Positions 10,453 to 22,116 of a DNA stretch of 64,000 nucleotides are shown here, piece after piece (within the stretch, counting starts at the first letter, position 1; each line of letters starts with the position of its first letter). The notes under the pieces are model-generated. The model worked only from the letters and a program-made list of their open reading frames with translations. It was not told the origin of the DNA and ran no database searches. The position numbers were made by a program, and so were the translations under genes. Where the stretch lies: the NCBI RefSeq assembly GCF_014905175.1, contig NC_057791.1:12156177-12220176 (forward strand), given 5' to 3'. This stretch comes from Aphidius gifuensis (taxonomy: Eukaryota > Arthropoda > Insecta > Hymenoptera > Braconidae).

Positions 10453-12158
10453 AAGAATTTTATTTCAAATTCAATTGTTGCAAATTATCATTGTTTATGA
10501 ACCGGAATAGATTTTTTTTTATTCAGTAAATTATCTACTATTACATATTCTCGTATTGTCTATTTTATATTTTAGTTATTATTATTCACTGAAGGGTGTC
10601 GAATTTCACTCACCAAGGACAAGAAACAGAAAGACCACGATTGCTTTTTCATTAGAAAATAATAATAAGTAAAATATAAAATAAAATAATTTAAAAATTT
10701 TTGAATATATTGGTTTTATTTACCATTTATTTAATATAGTAAAAAATAGTTGCCAATAAAAAATAAAGAATTTCAATAATGAAAAAAAATAAATACGAGA
10801 AAAACAGGGCGAAATACGTCGTGAAAAACAATAATGAAATATTAAAAAAAATAAACTGATATTGTTTTGTCAGAAATTAGAAGTAAAATACCGGTTTAGC
10901 GGTGACGCAAAAAAATAGTTTCACTTGGAATATCATGTGAACTTTACATTTACAATAACCGATTATTCAAAAAAAAGTGTATATTTTAGTTATGATTATA
11001 TCCTACGGGGCGTCAGGTAGGTCTTGCAGAGGATGAGAAATGGAAAGACCACTTTTCTTTAAGATTTCCATGACAACTTTGAAGAAAATTTTTTTTTTTA
11101 TTTCATTCGTTGAAAATTATCATTAATTATCAAATTAATTTTTTTTAATTCATATATTTTTTTTACTGTGTCCATTATTATCAAAATATAAATGGTTGCA
11201 ACATAAATAATAATAACTAACATATCAAATTAAATAGATTAAAAATTTTAAACACTCAATATTTATAAAATTATCATTCATAATCGTCGTTCTCAAAATT
11301 ATTAATAACCATTGATTGCAACCATATATATTTAGACAATAATAAGCAATGTTGGAATGTATTATAATTAATGATATACTAATAAATTAATTAATAGACA
11401 AATGGTAAATAATACCAATATATTAGAAAATTTTCAATTTTTTTTATTTTATACTTTATAATTATTATTATTTTCTTATGAAAATGTTGAGAAAAATCAA
11501 TCGTGGTCTCTCTGTTTCTTGTCCTTGGTGAGTCAAATTTGACACCCCGCAGTAAATAATAATAACTAAAATATAAAATAAAATAAACTAAAAATTTTTA
11601 ACACTGAATATCTATAAAATTATCATTTATAATCGTGGTTCTCAAATCATTTTAAACATTGATTGCAACCATATATATTTAGAAAATGATAGGCAATGTT
11701 GAAATGTATTGCAGTAAATTATATTTTAATTACAAAAAAAAATTATTTTAATTAATAAATAATAATAATTTTTAACCAGCGAAATTTCCTTCATAAAAAT
11801 AATATATGTGAAGAAAAGCAATCGTGGTATCTTTGCTCCTTATCTTCTGCAGTCACACCTGACGCCCCGCAAAAAATAATCATAAATATAAATTATATTA
11901 TCTACTTTATGAATTAAAATTGAGAAAAAAAATAATTTTTTTGTCGATAAAATTAAAATTTGTAATAATTGATTATTTAAAAAAATAAAATTTTGAGTTT
12001 TCTAATAATAAATCTTTACTTTGAGATCTTTGAAATTATAGAATTTTTAATAATATTATAAGTAAATAAATACTTACATTGTTGGTTTAATTCAAGTGTT
12101 GGAACTGTGTGAGATCGCGTGCGCCCGCTTACATATTTTTCCTCTATGTGTTTTACAC
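10453..12158. repeat. Dispersed GGGGCGTC/GGTTGCAAC modules in AT-rich DNA
   Basis: Four GGGGCGTC-type modules (about 10566 and 10981 plus; 11490 and 11809 minus) alternate with ATTGCAACCATATATATT blocks near 11315 and 11662 and an inverse one near 11170. The mix of orientations suggests an old internal repeat of the 34-kb insertion. No gene is visible. Confidence 0.65.
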
Positions 12159-12163
12159 ATATC

Positions 12164-12430
12164 TGTTGAGTATAGCAAGGTGAATATAAGGATTTATAAT
12201 CAATAAATAGATAATACTTTTACGGAGGTTATGATACTTTATTAAACGTGGGCTGGTTAGAGAAGAACCAGACCTCAAGGTCGTTACAAGAGAGAATACA
12301 ATTTTAGGGGAGAGGAATATCTAGGAGTTTAGGAGCAGAGAGAGACGCAGCTCTCTATTATTTGTCCTACAGGTCACAATTTGAAACCTTAATACATAGG
12401 TCGGTAATGGGGACATTAACCTTTTCAACA
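12164..12430 (-). repeat. 3' LTR of copia element
   Basis: Begins TGTTGAGTATAGCAAGG and ends CTTTTCAACA on the plus strand. It differs from the other LTR by a 4-bp TCGG and a few substitutions. A purine-rich AAAGTGGGAG (minus strand, 12431-12440) abuts it as the polypurine tract. Confidence 0.95.
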
Positions 12431-12569
12431 CTCCCACTTTAATGTTTCCATTATTACTATTGTTATTTTATAAAACCAGAAATTGTGCTGATTACATTAT
12501 TTTAAAGAAACAAAAAATACAATAAATATTAGTTCAATTCAGCACAATCAATTATCCCAATCATTTTTC

Positions 12570-14018
12570 TTAATTTTGAAATCTTTTTGTTGCTATTGGC
12601 TTTGTAAATATATCGGCCAATTGTTTTTCTGTGTTTATATACTCAGGAATGAATTTAGACTGCTTTGCAGCATCAAAGATGAATTTAAATTTGATGTCAA
12701 CATGTTTGGATTTTGTCTCAAATTGACCATTCTTAATCCATGCAATTGCTGATTGATTATCAATTAATAGAGGAGGTGTCTCTAATTTTTGTTTAATTAA
12801 TTGATCTATTAATGATTTTACCCAAATTAAATTGACTGAAGTATGACAAGCAGCAACAAATTCAGCTTCTGCTGTTGACAAAGCAATTGCCTTCTGTTTA
12901 CGAGACCCCCAAATTATTGGACAATTATTTAGTTTCATTAAATACCCAGAAGTTGATTTTCGCGTTGTTGTATCCCCAGCAAAATCTGCATCAGCAAAAG
13001 CAACTAATTTTATATTTTTCCCTGACTCAAATTTTATCCCAAATTCTAAAGTCCCTTTTAAATACTTAATAATACGCTTGACAGCCTCCCAATGAGGCCT
13101 CTGATAGTTGTTGCAGTGTTGACTGACAGAGTTGACTGCAAAGGCAATATCTGGCCTTGTCACCATTGACAGGAACAGCAAACTGCCAACTGCTTCTCTG
13201 AATGGTACGTTCAGCAAAGGTTCATTCTGCTTGGCTTTTAACATACTGACATTTTGGTAATTGTCAGCTGGAATGCTAACAGGATGAGCCAACTCCATGT
13301 TGAATTTCTCCAGAATCTTTCTGGTGTAGAGTGTCTGACGTGCAACAATTGATCCATCTGTAGTCCTATTCAGCTGGATACCTAAAAACATACTTAAAGG
13401 AGACACTTTAATATCAAAATTTTGTTTTAAATGTTCAAGAAGAATTTCGATTTTCTTTAAATCTCTTGAAATTACAAGGCCATCATCTACATAGATGGCT
13501 ACGATGATACACTCATCAATGTCACCAGGTGATCTGAGTACACAAGGATCAGCATCAACTGGTTTCATGTTAAATTTTTCAAGACACGAAACTAGTTTCA
13601 AGTTCCAACATCTTGAAGCTTGTTTCAGTCCATACAAGCTTTTCTTTAACTTGCATATTTTATTGAAACCATTATTAAACCCTTCTGGTTGTTCCATATA
13701 CACTTCTTCGTTTATGTCACCATATAGAAATGCTGTTTTAATGTCGAACTGTTTAATTTGCATATTTCTTGATGCAGCAAGACTCAGCATTACTCTGATG
13801 GAATCAAACTTTACGACTGAGCTGAAAGTTTCAGCATAATCAAAGCCAGCTCTTTGTTGGCAACCTTTGACAACGAGCCTAGCTTTATACCTGTCCACAG
13901 ATCCATCTGCTTTTTGTTTGAGCTTGAATACCCAACGATTTTTCAACACATTTGCTCCTGCTGGTCTATCAGTCAGGATCCATGGGCCAACATTTCTTCT
14001 TTCATGGCTTGTTGCCAT
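12570..14018 (-). pseudogene. Copia reverse transcriptase and RNase H
   Basis: About 480 residues read in one frame. The N-terminus is RT (WVFKLKQKADG, RYKARLVVKG, FDIKTAFLYG, PEGF, KKSLYGLKQASR) with the catalytic YVDDGLV. Then come the connection region and copia RNase H (ADADFAGD, KSTSGYL, ALSTAEAEF, DNQSAIAW). RT would copy element RNA, and RNase H would degrade the RNA strand. The frame is +1 relative to the integrase frame upstream, so a frameshift near 14000 separates it from the rest of pol. The ATG at the start of the open frame is out-of-context sequence and not a natural start. The domains themselves look undamaged. Confidence 0.92.
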
Positions 14019-14917
14019 TCATCTTTGTCGTCACTGGATTTGGCACTGGAGTAGTTTTCTGGTTCGTCGCCAACTAAGGCAGCAGCCTCATTGACTATTC
14101 CATTATCAGGTGCATCATGATTGTCTCTACATATAGTACAGTCATATGGACCCTCAGCATCAGCAGGTTTTGCACCCTCACATGTCATATGGTACCAGTT
14201 ACCACATTGATCACAGCAGATCCAGTTTAGCAAGTCTTCTTTGGGGTGAAAGCACACAATAGCCCTGCATATGTTGCCATCATTTGAATCAACAGTTCTG
14301 CTATCAAAGCTGTTCAATTCATCATCTGAAGTTGAAGACTCATTTATACTGATGACATCATCCAACACTTCATTGTGTTGCTGTTCAGCTGCACCTTCTT
14401 CAATTATTGGCAATCTTATACCCCAAGATTGAAGTTCTGATGTCTCTTCATCAGTTAGCTTAAATGTCAACTTATCTTGTTGACTTGGTTGAAAGAACTT
14501 TACATCACATCTGGCTTCTATTTTATTGTTATTTGGGAACCAGATTCGATAACCTTTGACCACTTGGCTATAACCCACCATCACACCTTCTTCAGCTTTC
14601 AGATCCCATTTTGTTCTCTTTTCTTTTGGAACATGTACCAACACTTTGGTACCAAATTCTCTGAACTGTTTCATGTTGACACTGGTCTTGTGCCAAACTT
14701 CACTAGGTGTTTTCCCTTGTGTTGAGCTTTTGCCAGTTCTGTTGATGGTATATACAGCTGTGTTGACAGCTTCAGCCCAGAGCTTAACAGGTAGTTGTTT
14801 GCTGCACAGCATAGTTCTGGCAGCTTCAACAAACGTTCTGTTGTCCCTTTCTACCTTGCCATTTTGCTCAGGTGTATATGGGACAGTTTTCTGGTGCTGA
14901 ATACCATTCTCAAACAA
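13973..14917 (-). pseudogene. Copia integrase C-terminal half with linker and PHD finger
   Basis: This frame starts after a nonsense codon. It holds the third catalytic residue region (TPEQNGKVERDNRTF), the integrase C-terminal module (WDLKAEEGVMVGYS, GYRIWFPNN), an acidic Ser/Asp linker, a PHD finger at about residues 217-263, and the lead-in to RT (EWQQAMKEEM). It stops by frameshift at the RT boundary. Ordinary copia proteins have only a variable linker at the PHD position. The integrase would insert cDNA. The finger could bind histone tails and steer insertion, but that role is inference. Confidence 0.88.
14129..14269 (-). other. PHD-type zinc finger inside copia pol
   Basis: Ligands in order: Cys217, Cys222, Cys234/235, Cys238, His243, Cys246, Cys260, Cys263 of the local frame. 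Key strings are ICCDQC, WYHMTC and YDCTIC. Spacing fits C4HC3 PHD fingers except that the first pair is C-x4-C, where x1-2 is usual. Trp before His-x2-Cys is typical. It lies between integrase and RT with an acidic linker on its N-terminal side. Confidence 0.82.
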
Positions 14918-14944
14918 CAGTTTTTCTATCTGCTTATTGACAAA

Positions 14945-15391
14945 CTATTTACCATATTCTGTCCGTAGAGTATTTACACTTTCACCTGTTTCTTTTTTAA
15001 TTCTGATCAAGAAATTATTAAGACAGGTTGTTACGTCACTCTTCTGTTTCAAGAAGTAGACGTATCGGTAATTTGAAAAATCATCTTTGAATAATAGAAA
15101 ATACTCAGACCCATTAAGTGATGGTGCTGGCATCTTACCACATACATCTGCATGTACCAGTTGACCAACTCGAGTTGTTGTTGAGCAACTTGGTGGATGT
15201 GGTATTCTAGTCATCTTTCCAAGGACACATGGTAGACATTCTTCCCTTTTTCCAACCACTTCAATTCCCTTATTGGCTAACAATTGCTTAACGTGGTCAT
15301 AATTTTGATGAGCCAATCGCTCATGCCACTGTCTTAAGCTGCAATTATCATTTTCAGCAACTAAAGCATGCTTTCTGTGCTTGGATTGCAC
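14945..15391 (-). pseudogene. Copia integrase N-terminal half
   Basis: Contains the GAG-pre-integrase finger (WHERLAHQNYDHV, then CLPCVLGK) and the core start (VHADVCGKM, YFLLFKDDFSNY). At the second catalytic position, where copia elements read TDNG, this copy reads RTEYG, so Asp is replaced by Glu. Two codons later a TAG ends the frame, and the coding sense continues as FVNKQIEKLL. The frame differs from gag-protease upstream. Both changes would inactivate the enzyme. Confidence 0.88.
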
Positions 15392-15401
15392 ACTTTAAAC
15401 T

Positions 15402-16604
15402 TCATGGTGTAGAAGTTTCTCTATCTCCCACTGCTGCTGTCCACCCATTTTTCGTGATGATACACTTGCTGTTTGTCATCGTTGCTGCATAACCTTTATC
15501 TGCAGCACTGCTCATGGAAAATAAATTATATTTTAATTCAGGAATAAATAGTACATTATTGAGACTCATTTTTACCCAAGATTCACCATTAAAAACACTT
15601 ATATTTATGGTGCCATACAAATTTGTTTCAAGTACTTTACCATCTCCCACTCGAATGAGACTCTTCTCCTTCTTTACCATGTTCGTGAACCACTCCTTTC
15701 TGCCAGACATGTGATAACTGGCACCAGAATCAAACAGCCATTTGTCACTCAAGCCCTTTGGCAGTGACGAGGCCATGAGTAGTTCGTGGATGAAGGTCCC
15801 TTCTTCATGAGTACTGTCAGCTACTTCACCCTTGGGTTGTTTTGCTTTATCAGCCTCATCATTTTTTCTTTTATAGCAGCTTTTCCACAGATGACCTGTC
15901 TTCTTGCAATAAGTACAGGTTTTGTCTTTTTTTGTTCCACCTTTTTTGTTGAACTTTTTAGCTACTAAAGCCTCACTTGTTTCCTTCTCTTCTCTTATAC
16001 ATTTTCTCTCTTCTTCCATTAGTAATCTGGAGGTGAGATTTTCAATTGTACGTGAAGAGGGCTCTGTACTTTCCCATGAAGTGTGAAAATGATCTAGAGA
16101 TGGAGGCAAAGTTAAAAGTATTTTTCTAATTATCATTACATCAGATACAGGCTCACCCAATTCTTTCATTTTATGAGCAAGCTCTTGGATATTTGATATA
16201 TATGACGCCATGCTCTCACTGTCATCCTTCTTTATGGAGTACCACTTTTGGGCCAACATGTGAGCTGATGTCTCACTCTTGCTTTCATAAACTGAGTGAA
16301 GACGGTCCCACATTTCTTTAGCTGTTGAACAATTTCTGAGATGCTGCTGCACTTGGTGTGTTACACTACACACAATTACGCTCTGTGCTTTTCCTTCACT
16401 GAGCTCCCACTTAACAAGTGAGTTTCTATACTCCTGCATACCAGTTTCTTCTGCAGGTTGGACCGGCATTGGAATTGTCCCGGTGACTATGCTAATGGCC
16501 CCAATGGCCATCAGCTTCACTTTTGTCTCAAATTTCCAAGACATCCAATTCTCGACTCCCTTTAATTTACTCGTTTTAGATACCTCGAGTATATTGTCTT
16601 CCAT
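15402..16604 (-). pseudogene. Copia gag and protease
   Basis: Starts at an ATG 217 bases after the 5' LTR. It reads as copia Gag (WMSWKFETKVKL, MWDRLHSVYESKS, YISNIQELAHKMKELG), a CCHC knuckle CTYCKKTGHLWKSC for RNA binding, and the aspartic protease (WLFDSGASYHMSG, DSG active site) through LNNVLFIPELKYNLFSMS. Gag would form the particle and protease would cleave the polyprotein. The frame ends at a stop near 15402 and the coding sense continues in another frame, so at least one frameshift separates it from integrase. The N-terminal 400 residues look intact. Confidence 0.92.
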
Positions 16605-16807
16605 GTTATTGTTTAATTTAATAAACTTAATTAACCTTTTGCTTAGTTATTAAATTTAATTTACTCTGTAGCACTTGCACTTTTGCACGTGGCTGGCGGG
16701 CCTTGACGAAATTAAACTTTTAACACCACGTAATTTTAACTCAAAATAACTCGCGTGATTTTAACTATTTTAATAAAATAACAATATTTAATCGCTTAGT
16801 GATTCAC

Positions 16808-16821
16808 CTGGGCCCATAACC
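16808..16821 (-). promoter_or_regulatory. Primer binding site for half-tRNA of initiator Met
   Basis: On the minus strand GGTTATGGGCCCAG abuts the 5' LTR. It is complementary to the anticodon arm of initiator tRNA-Met (CTGGGCCCATAACC), the internal half-tRNA priming known for Drosophila copia. It gives the orientation and LTR boundary. Confidence 0.92.
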
Positions 16822-17084
16822 TGTTGAATATAGCAAGGTGAATATAAGGATTTATAATCAATAAATAGATAATACTTTTACGGAGGTTATGATACTTTAT
16901 TAAACGTGGGCTGGTTAGAGAAGAACCAGACCTCAAGGTCGTTACAAGAGAGAATACAATTTTAGGGGAGAGGAATATCTAGGAGTTTAGGAGCAGAGAG
17001 AGACGCAGCTCTCTATTATTTGTCCTACAGGTCACAATTTAAAACCTTAATACATAGGTAATGGGGACATTAACCTTTTCAACA
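16822..17084 (-). repeat. 5' LTR of copia element
   Basis: Plus-strand ends are TGTTGAATATAGCAAGG and CTTTTCAACA, followed by the target duplicate ATATC. 263 bp, lacking the 4-bp TCGG of the other LTR. Confidence 0.95.
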
Positions 17085-17089
17085 ATATC

Positions 17090-17868
17090 GATGCTCTTTT
17101 ATGCAACCACATAGGAGCATTGGAAAGGAGTTTATCATTTCCTATTTTTAACCGCATTTTACAAATCTTTCAGTATCTTTATCTGGGTATTTTTCCTACC
17201 AAACCAACCTACCATTCTTTTCCCTCCTCGACATTCCGGAACAGAACATTTTTAGCACTTCGTATTTGTTTTATTCATTATGAGCTATTAATTTTTTTAA
17301 ACTTTTTATTAATTAATTATTCGCGTATTGATAAGGTATTGGGAGCTGTACACACGGTAAGCAGCTATCCAGAAAACCAGAAGAAAACTGAAAAATAATT
17401 TTTGAAACTTGAAAAATCTAAATTGCAACCTCGATTCAAGGTCCTTGAAGTGTTCTGGAATTTTTGCTATGAGGGGATGTGTTTGTGTGTATCTGTATGT
17501 ACAAATACATTCCCTCAGAGCAGAAATTCATGGTTGCAATTTATATTTGTTAAACTTCAAAAATTATTTTCCAGGTTTCTTTGGTTTTCTTGGTAGTCGC
17601 TTGCTGTGTAACAAACTCGATGTATATATGTATATATATACATACAGAGACATCCTATAATGAAAAAATACAAGGATAAAGAAAAAGGTTGTTGGGGACT
17701 TGGGGTTTAAGCGCTGCTGCATGTTATTTTTTCTTTGTCTATTATTTCCTACTTTAAACATTTTCAATTTTAATTTCTTTTTTACTGAATTCAGTAAAGA
17801 CTTGTATATAAGTGTAAATAAGTGCTTCAGTAAATTAAAAAATGGAATTAAATATGGCATAAAGTGAT
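17090..17868. other. Unassigned DNA right of the copia element
   Basis: Resumes the pre-insertion sequence broken at 12163. Some stretches are less AT-rich and a frame of about 90 codons begins near 17120, but it is Phe/Leu/Ser-rich, matches no family I know and has no upstream continuation beyond the copia site. A very short upstream frame (17842-17862) precedes the exon candidate at 17869. Confidence 0.4.
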
Positions 17869-17941
17869 ATGGATAAAAAAGTTAATATGGCAAAAATGCA
17901 TATTAAAGAAGCCATCACAATATTGGACACATTAACAGCAA
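17869..17941 (+). CDS. Possible first coding exon, unknown protein
   Basis: ATG followed by 24 codons (begins MDKKVNMAKMHIKEAITILD) runs into a good splice donor, A|GTAAGT, at 17942. The amphipathic Lys/Ile/Leu pattern looks helical. Joined to the exon-like piece at 20577 the phase fits and gives a peptide of about 58 residues. I do not recognise the protein. No promoter motif is clear. It may be cargo of the 34-kb insertion. Confidence 0.3.
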
Positions 17942-18690
17942 GTAAGTAATGTTTTTTACGATAACTCAAATTTTTTTATTTTTCCTTTTTTACTTTTGCA
18001 ATTTTTTTAATCCATTGACAGGAAAAAAAGCTATATTTTTCACTATAAAGGGAATTTTTTTTATTCAGATTTATTATTCATTAGCTGGGGATGTAAATTA
18101 AAAATATGTCTATCAAATTTAAAATAATATGAAAACACTTTTCATACACAAAGCTTTGTCGATTTTTACCAGGCCATATGATCTGGTGAAGGAAAATATA
18201 GGACATCATGGGTGGTAGTATTTGGTTTATTAGAATACAGGGTTGTCTATGTATATTATATTCAATTTTAATAAATACACATGCATTTATATATATATAC
18301 CCTGCACTCCATTTATAAAAAAAAGAGAGAATTTATTTATTTGAAAAAAAAAGTGAAATCATGGAAAGAAAATGTAGGTTCTCGGGCATCCGAAAAAGTC
18401 AGCGGGGATGTTTGTTTATTTTGGCATAGTTTCCAGGATTAACGTGAAATTTGTCGGCACTCATACCAATGCATGCTTATACTTGCCCATTGTTATCCAG
18501 AACAGTTATTTCTTAGAATGAAATTGTGCGCTAGGCAGTTGGAAATACAAAATTTTTCGTTTTTTTTTTTTTTTTTTGATTAAATAAATAATTACTTTGT
18601 TTAAAAAAATAAAAAATTTCATAATTTCGTTTCATATTATAGCTATAATTTTTTCTATTTTCTAAATTTTAATATATGAAATTAGATAAT

Positions 18691-18990
18691 ATAATCTATA
18701 TTTTAGTTATTATTATTTGCTGCGGGGTGCCAAGTATGGCTTGCAGAGAATAAGAAGTAGTGAAATTACGAATGACTCTCAACGTTCCTATGACATAATA
18801 AATCCTTTTGTCATATAAAAGACATGAATTATATATGTATATGAAATTTTGATTTATATGATAAAAAACATTCAGAGTTAAAAATTTTTAGTTTATTTTA
18901 TTTCATATTTTAGTTATTATTATTTATGTTGCAACCATATATATATTTTGATAATAATAATGGACACTGCTGAAAAGTGTAATAGTGAAA
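18691..18990 (+). repeat. GGGGCGTC-type modules
   Basis: ATATTTTAGTTATTATTATT followed by a GCTGCGGGGTGCC core at 18691-18770, then a second ATATTTTAGTTATTATTATT at 18897 joined to GTTGCAACCATATATATATT. These combine the two module types seen at 10.5-12 kb. Confidence 0.6.
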
Positions 18991-19735
18991 AATATAGTAA
19001 TTGAAGAAAATTAATTCGATAAATAACGATTATTTTTATACTTCAATAATTGTAATTGCTAGTTTCAACTTATGAATAATAATATTAGTCAATATATGAA
19101 CCCAATGAGTACGAATTAGATTTTGATTGACCGCTACAGACTTCCGCACACAAGTAAAGATTTCACACTTAAAGCTCAGCACCATCCATGGGCCCAAAAA
19201 AAAAAAAAAAGAAGGGATGCTTGGCTTGACGCCACAAAGAAATTGTAGGGCTGCTGAGGTCTGGCTCTTTTGTATGACCCATAGTTGCCTATCGTCAACT
19301 GCTGTGAACTGCTGTAGTTACTTGTCAGCCATAAAATTTGATTTTTGATTACTTCATTTACCACGTTTTTTTATTAAAATTTTCTTAACAAATTACTGAT
19401 AAAATTACATAATAATTTTAATATCACATTTATATACTAAAAATTTTTCATATTATTTTCAACTGTGCTGTGAAAGTTTTTTTTTTTTGTTAAATTAACC
19501 AAGTTTTTTTATAAATGTTTGTTTTATTATAGAAGTTTTAACTTTCTATTTAAAAAAAAAAAAAATATTTATTACGTTTTGAAGTTGCAAAAAATATGTC
19601 ATTGAGTAAGTATACTTTTTCCATACTTTTTTTTTTTTAAATAGTATAAATGCCTTTATTATTTTTACATTATAATATTATTTAAGAAACTATTATTACT
19701 GATTATACCGATTTATTTTTTATTTTGTTGAACTG

Positions 19736-20385
19736 CACGGAAAAAAATTTTTAGCTGCAGTCACGAGGCGTTGGATAGTTAAAAAAGGATAGTTGATTTA
19801 ATAATCAAGCCCGATATATTAAAAAGACAATCGGTTAGTTATTCCAGCCGACTGGATAGCTAGCGTGGCTAACCAGCTCGTCAGGTTCGACATAATCTCA
19901 ATGTCAACAGCTGTTGTGTTCATAACCTCTCTTTATTGACAGATGCACCAAATTATTATTAACAATGACTAAAATAATCCATATAGTTATTAAAAATTTA
20001 GCATAAGATTTTGTATTCAAGTTGGCGTTTATTTGGTGCATCAAATTTAGTTTAAAATTAATTAGATAATAATTTTAAAAATTAGTAAATGTACATTAAT
20101 ATATTGTTTGTACTTCGTATGTCTATATACTTATAGTTATGCATATACGCAATCCTAAATAACTACTACAGCGATACCAGCTTGTCAGGTTTTGGATAGC
20201 TACCACAGCTATCCAAAGTATAGCTAATGTAACGAGTAGGCACGCTGTTTTCACAAGAATAGTAACCTGTCAAATGTGGATTGCCAAAATAACAATCCTC
20301 TGCTAACTATCGAAAGGTTAGTTAGCTGTGGATAGGAAAGACAGCTATCCAGCTCGTTGCTGCAGCTAAAAATTTTTTACAGTGT
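19736..20385. mobile_element. MITE-like element with about 45-bp inverted ends
   Basis: The left end CACGGAAAAAAATTTTTAGC (then TGCAG and ACGAG) is mirrored by the right end GCTAAAAATTTTTTACAGTG. Inside, boxes such as GGATAGCTA, CAGCTCGTCAGGTT and AACTATC recur in both orientations. No open frame. No target duplication is clear, so the family is not assigned. Confidence 0.65.
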
Positions 20386-20576
20386 GTTTTGTAAAAGTGA
20401 TAGTAATTATGAATTTTTCTATTATAAATTTTATTTATTAGTTATTTTTCATTTATATATAAATCGTGATATTAAAAAAAAAATATATATTTATCGTATA
20501 TTTGTCAATGAAAAATTTTTCTCACTTTTCAATTTTTTGATCTTACAAATAATGTTAATTTGTTGATTTCATGCAG

Positions 20577-20700
20577 ATCAAGAAAATATTTCGCCGAGTG
20601 CGAACTGTAATAGATTGGGCAAAAGAATGGTTCCCCGCCCTCCAAGATATCTTCGCCACCTGAATTACCAAAAAAACTAAAAGTTTTATCAAATAAAATT
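20577..20700 (+). CDS. Exon-like segment, unknown protein
   Basis: A T-rich tract ends in ATGCAG at 20576 and a donor GTAAGT begins at 20701. In phase with the 17869 exon the reading is N-QENISPSANCNRLGKR and ends at TAA 20678, inside the exon. Another frame stays open to the donor (PPELPKKLKVLSNKI). A frameshift between the two would explain this, so the piece may be decayed. No family recognised. Confidence 0.28.
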
Positions 20701-20701
20701 G

Positions 20702-22116
20702 TAAGTAAATTTCATTTTTTTTCTTATATTTTAAAAAATGATATCGCGTTTAAATTAAAAAATATAATAACATATATCTAAAAAAAAAGTGTCATATAAG
20801 GATATCCATAGTATATATTATTATATCTTTATATTTTTTAAAATAATTTTAAGAAAAAAAAAAAGGTTGATACTTGTTTTTTTTTGCATTTAAAAAAAAT
20901 TCAATATTCTTATAAATATAGCAAGTGTAGGGTATTCATCATGCCAATTCATCAGTTGTTTATATATAAGTTTTACAGTGTGTTTTCACTTGCATTAGTG
21001 TTATCTATCAATTAAAGATACATAATATTATAAAAATTCGCATTTTTGTGTTTTCCTTTTCTTTTTTTAATAAAAAGCTTATGAATTTTATTTTTTTAAA
21101 ATTATTATTATTACTTGTTTTCGGAATTTTTTTTTTTTCTTGGCAAGATGTATTTTATGCTTGCATTAGCAAAATAATAATTGCGTTTTTTTTTTTTTTC
21201 TAAACTGACCTAACGGTTAAATCTTTCAAGTTCAGGAAAATAAAAAAAAATAAAATAAAACACAAAAACCTTTACACTATTTAACAAAAAAAAAAAAAAA
21301 TATATGTATATATATTAGACCGTTTCAAAAAAAAAAAAAATTCTTTTTTTTTTTCTCCCACCCCCTAAAATCTTGGTATTTAACAAGACAAACCATCTAC
21401 TATTTTCAATTTTTTTTTTTTTTTTTTTTTCAATGTCGCTCATCGACTTTGAATATTTTCCATTTAAAATACATGTAAGCAGAATGTTCATTTTATACTT
21501 TTGTCTATAACTTTATCAATTTTTGAGCTAGAGACTTGGTAATACGACCATTCGAAAGCTCAAAAAAAAAGCTTTGAAATACATATTGAAAAAAAAATTT
21601 TTAATCATCTGTTTCGCGGCTAGAAAACTACGTAAACGTTTATTTCTAAACAAACGATAATTTATTTATTCGAAGACCTCTGGGCATTCATATAAAATTA
21701 AAAATTCGTATAAGATTATAGTGTCTAAAGCTTTTTCATTAAGCTTTTCAAATAATCATCTTGAATTGAAATATATTGATTATTATAAAAGTTATGATTT
21801 TTTGAAACACTGAAAAAAAACAATGTTATTTGTGCAATTTTTTTATAAACGAATGAATGCTGTTTTCAGTTAGGTGTTTCAAAAAATCATAACTTTCGAA
21901 ATAATCAATATATTTCAATTCAAGATGATTATTTAAAAAAATTGAAAAGTTTTTTGACGCTATATCTATATGCCAGGCCCTGAGCTATGAAATTTTGAAA
22001 TCTTTTAGGCCTAAATTTTGTTAAGGCATACTAAAAATTATCAAATAATGCAAAACGGTCGGACAATATAGAATTTCCAAGATATAATAATTTTCAATAT
22101 TTACAAATATACGTAT
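20702..22116. other. AT-rich stretch with poly-A/T runs, no gene
   Basis: Long A and T runs, no protein-like frame. It holds the inverted repeat at 21721-21963 and otherwise nothing I can name. Confidence 0.5.
21721..21963. repeat. Inverted repeat, arms about 90 bp
   Basis: AATAATCATCTTGAATTGAA, then TATTGATTATT and ATGATTTTTTGAAACAC, are mirrored from 21871 (GTGTTTCAAAAAATCAT, then TTCAATTCAAGATGATTATT). Loop about 60 bp. Foldback or hairpin MITE. Confidence 0.75.

Larger units (their letters stand above)
12164..17084 (-). mobile_element. Ty1/copia element with perfect 5-bp target duplication
   Basis: LTRs of 267 bp (12164-12430) and 263 bp (16822-17084) are nearly identical, with TG...CA ends. 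ATATC flanks both sides (12159-12163 and 17085-17089). The primer site, gag, protease, integrase, RT and RNase H are in copia order on the minus strand. Several frameshifts and one nonsense codon break the polyprotein, so the copy is inactive, although the LTR similarity says it is not very old. Confidence 0.96.

Noticed and set aside
17120..17398. 92-codon frame right of the copia element
   Set aside because: Phe/Leu/Ser-rich, TTG start, no splice or promoter support and no family resemblance.
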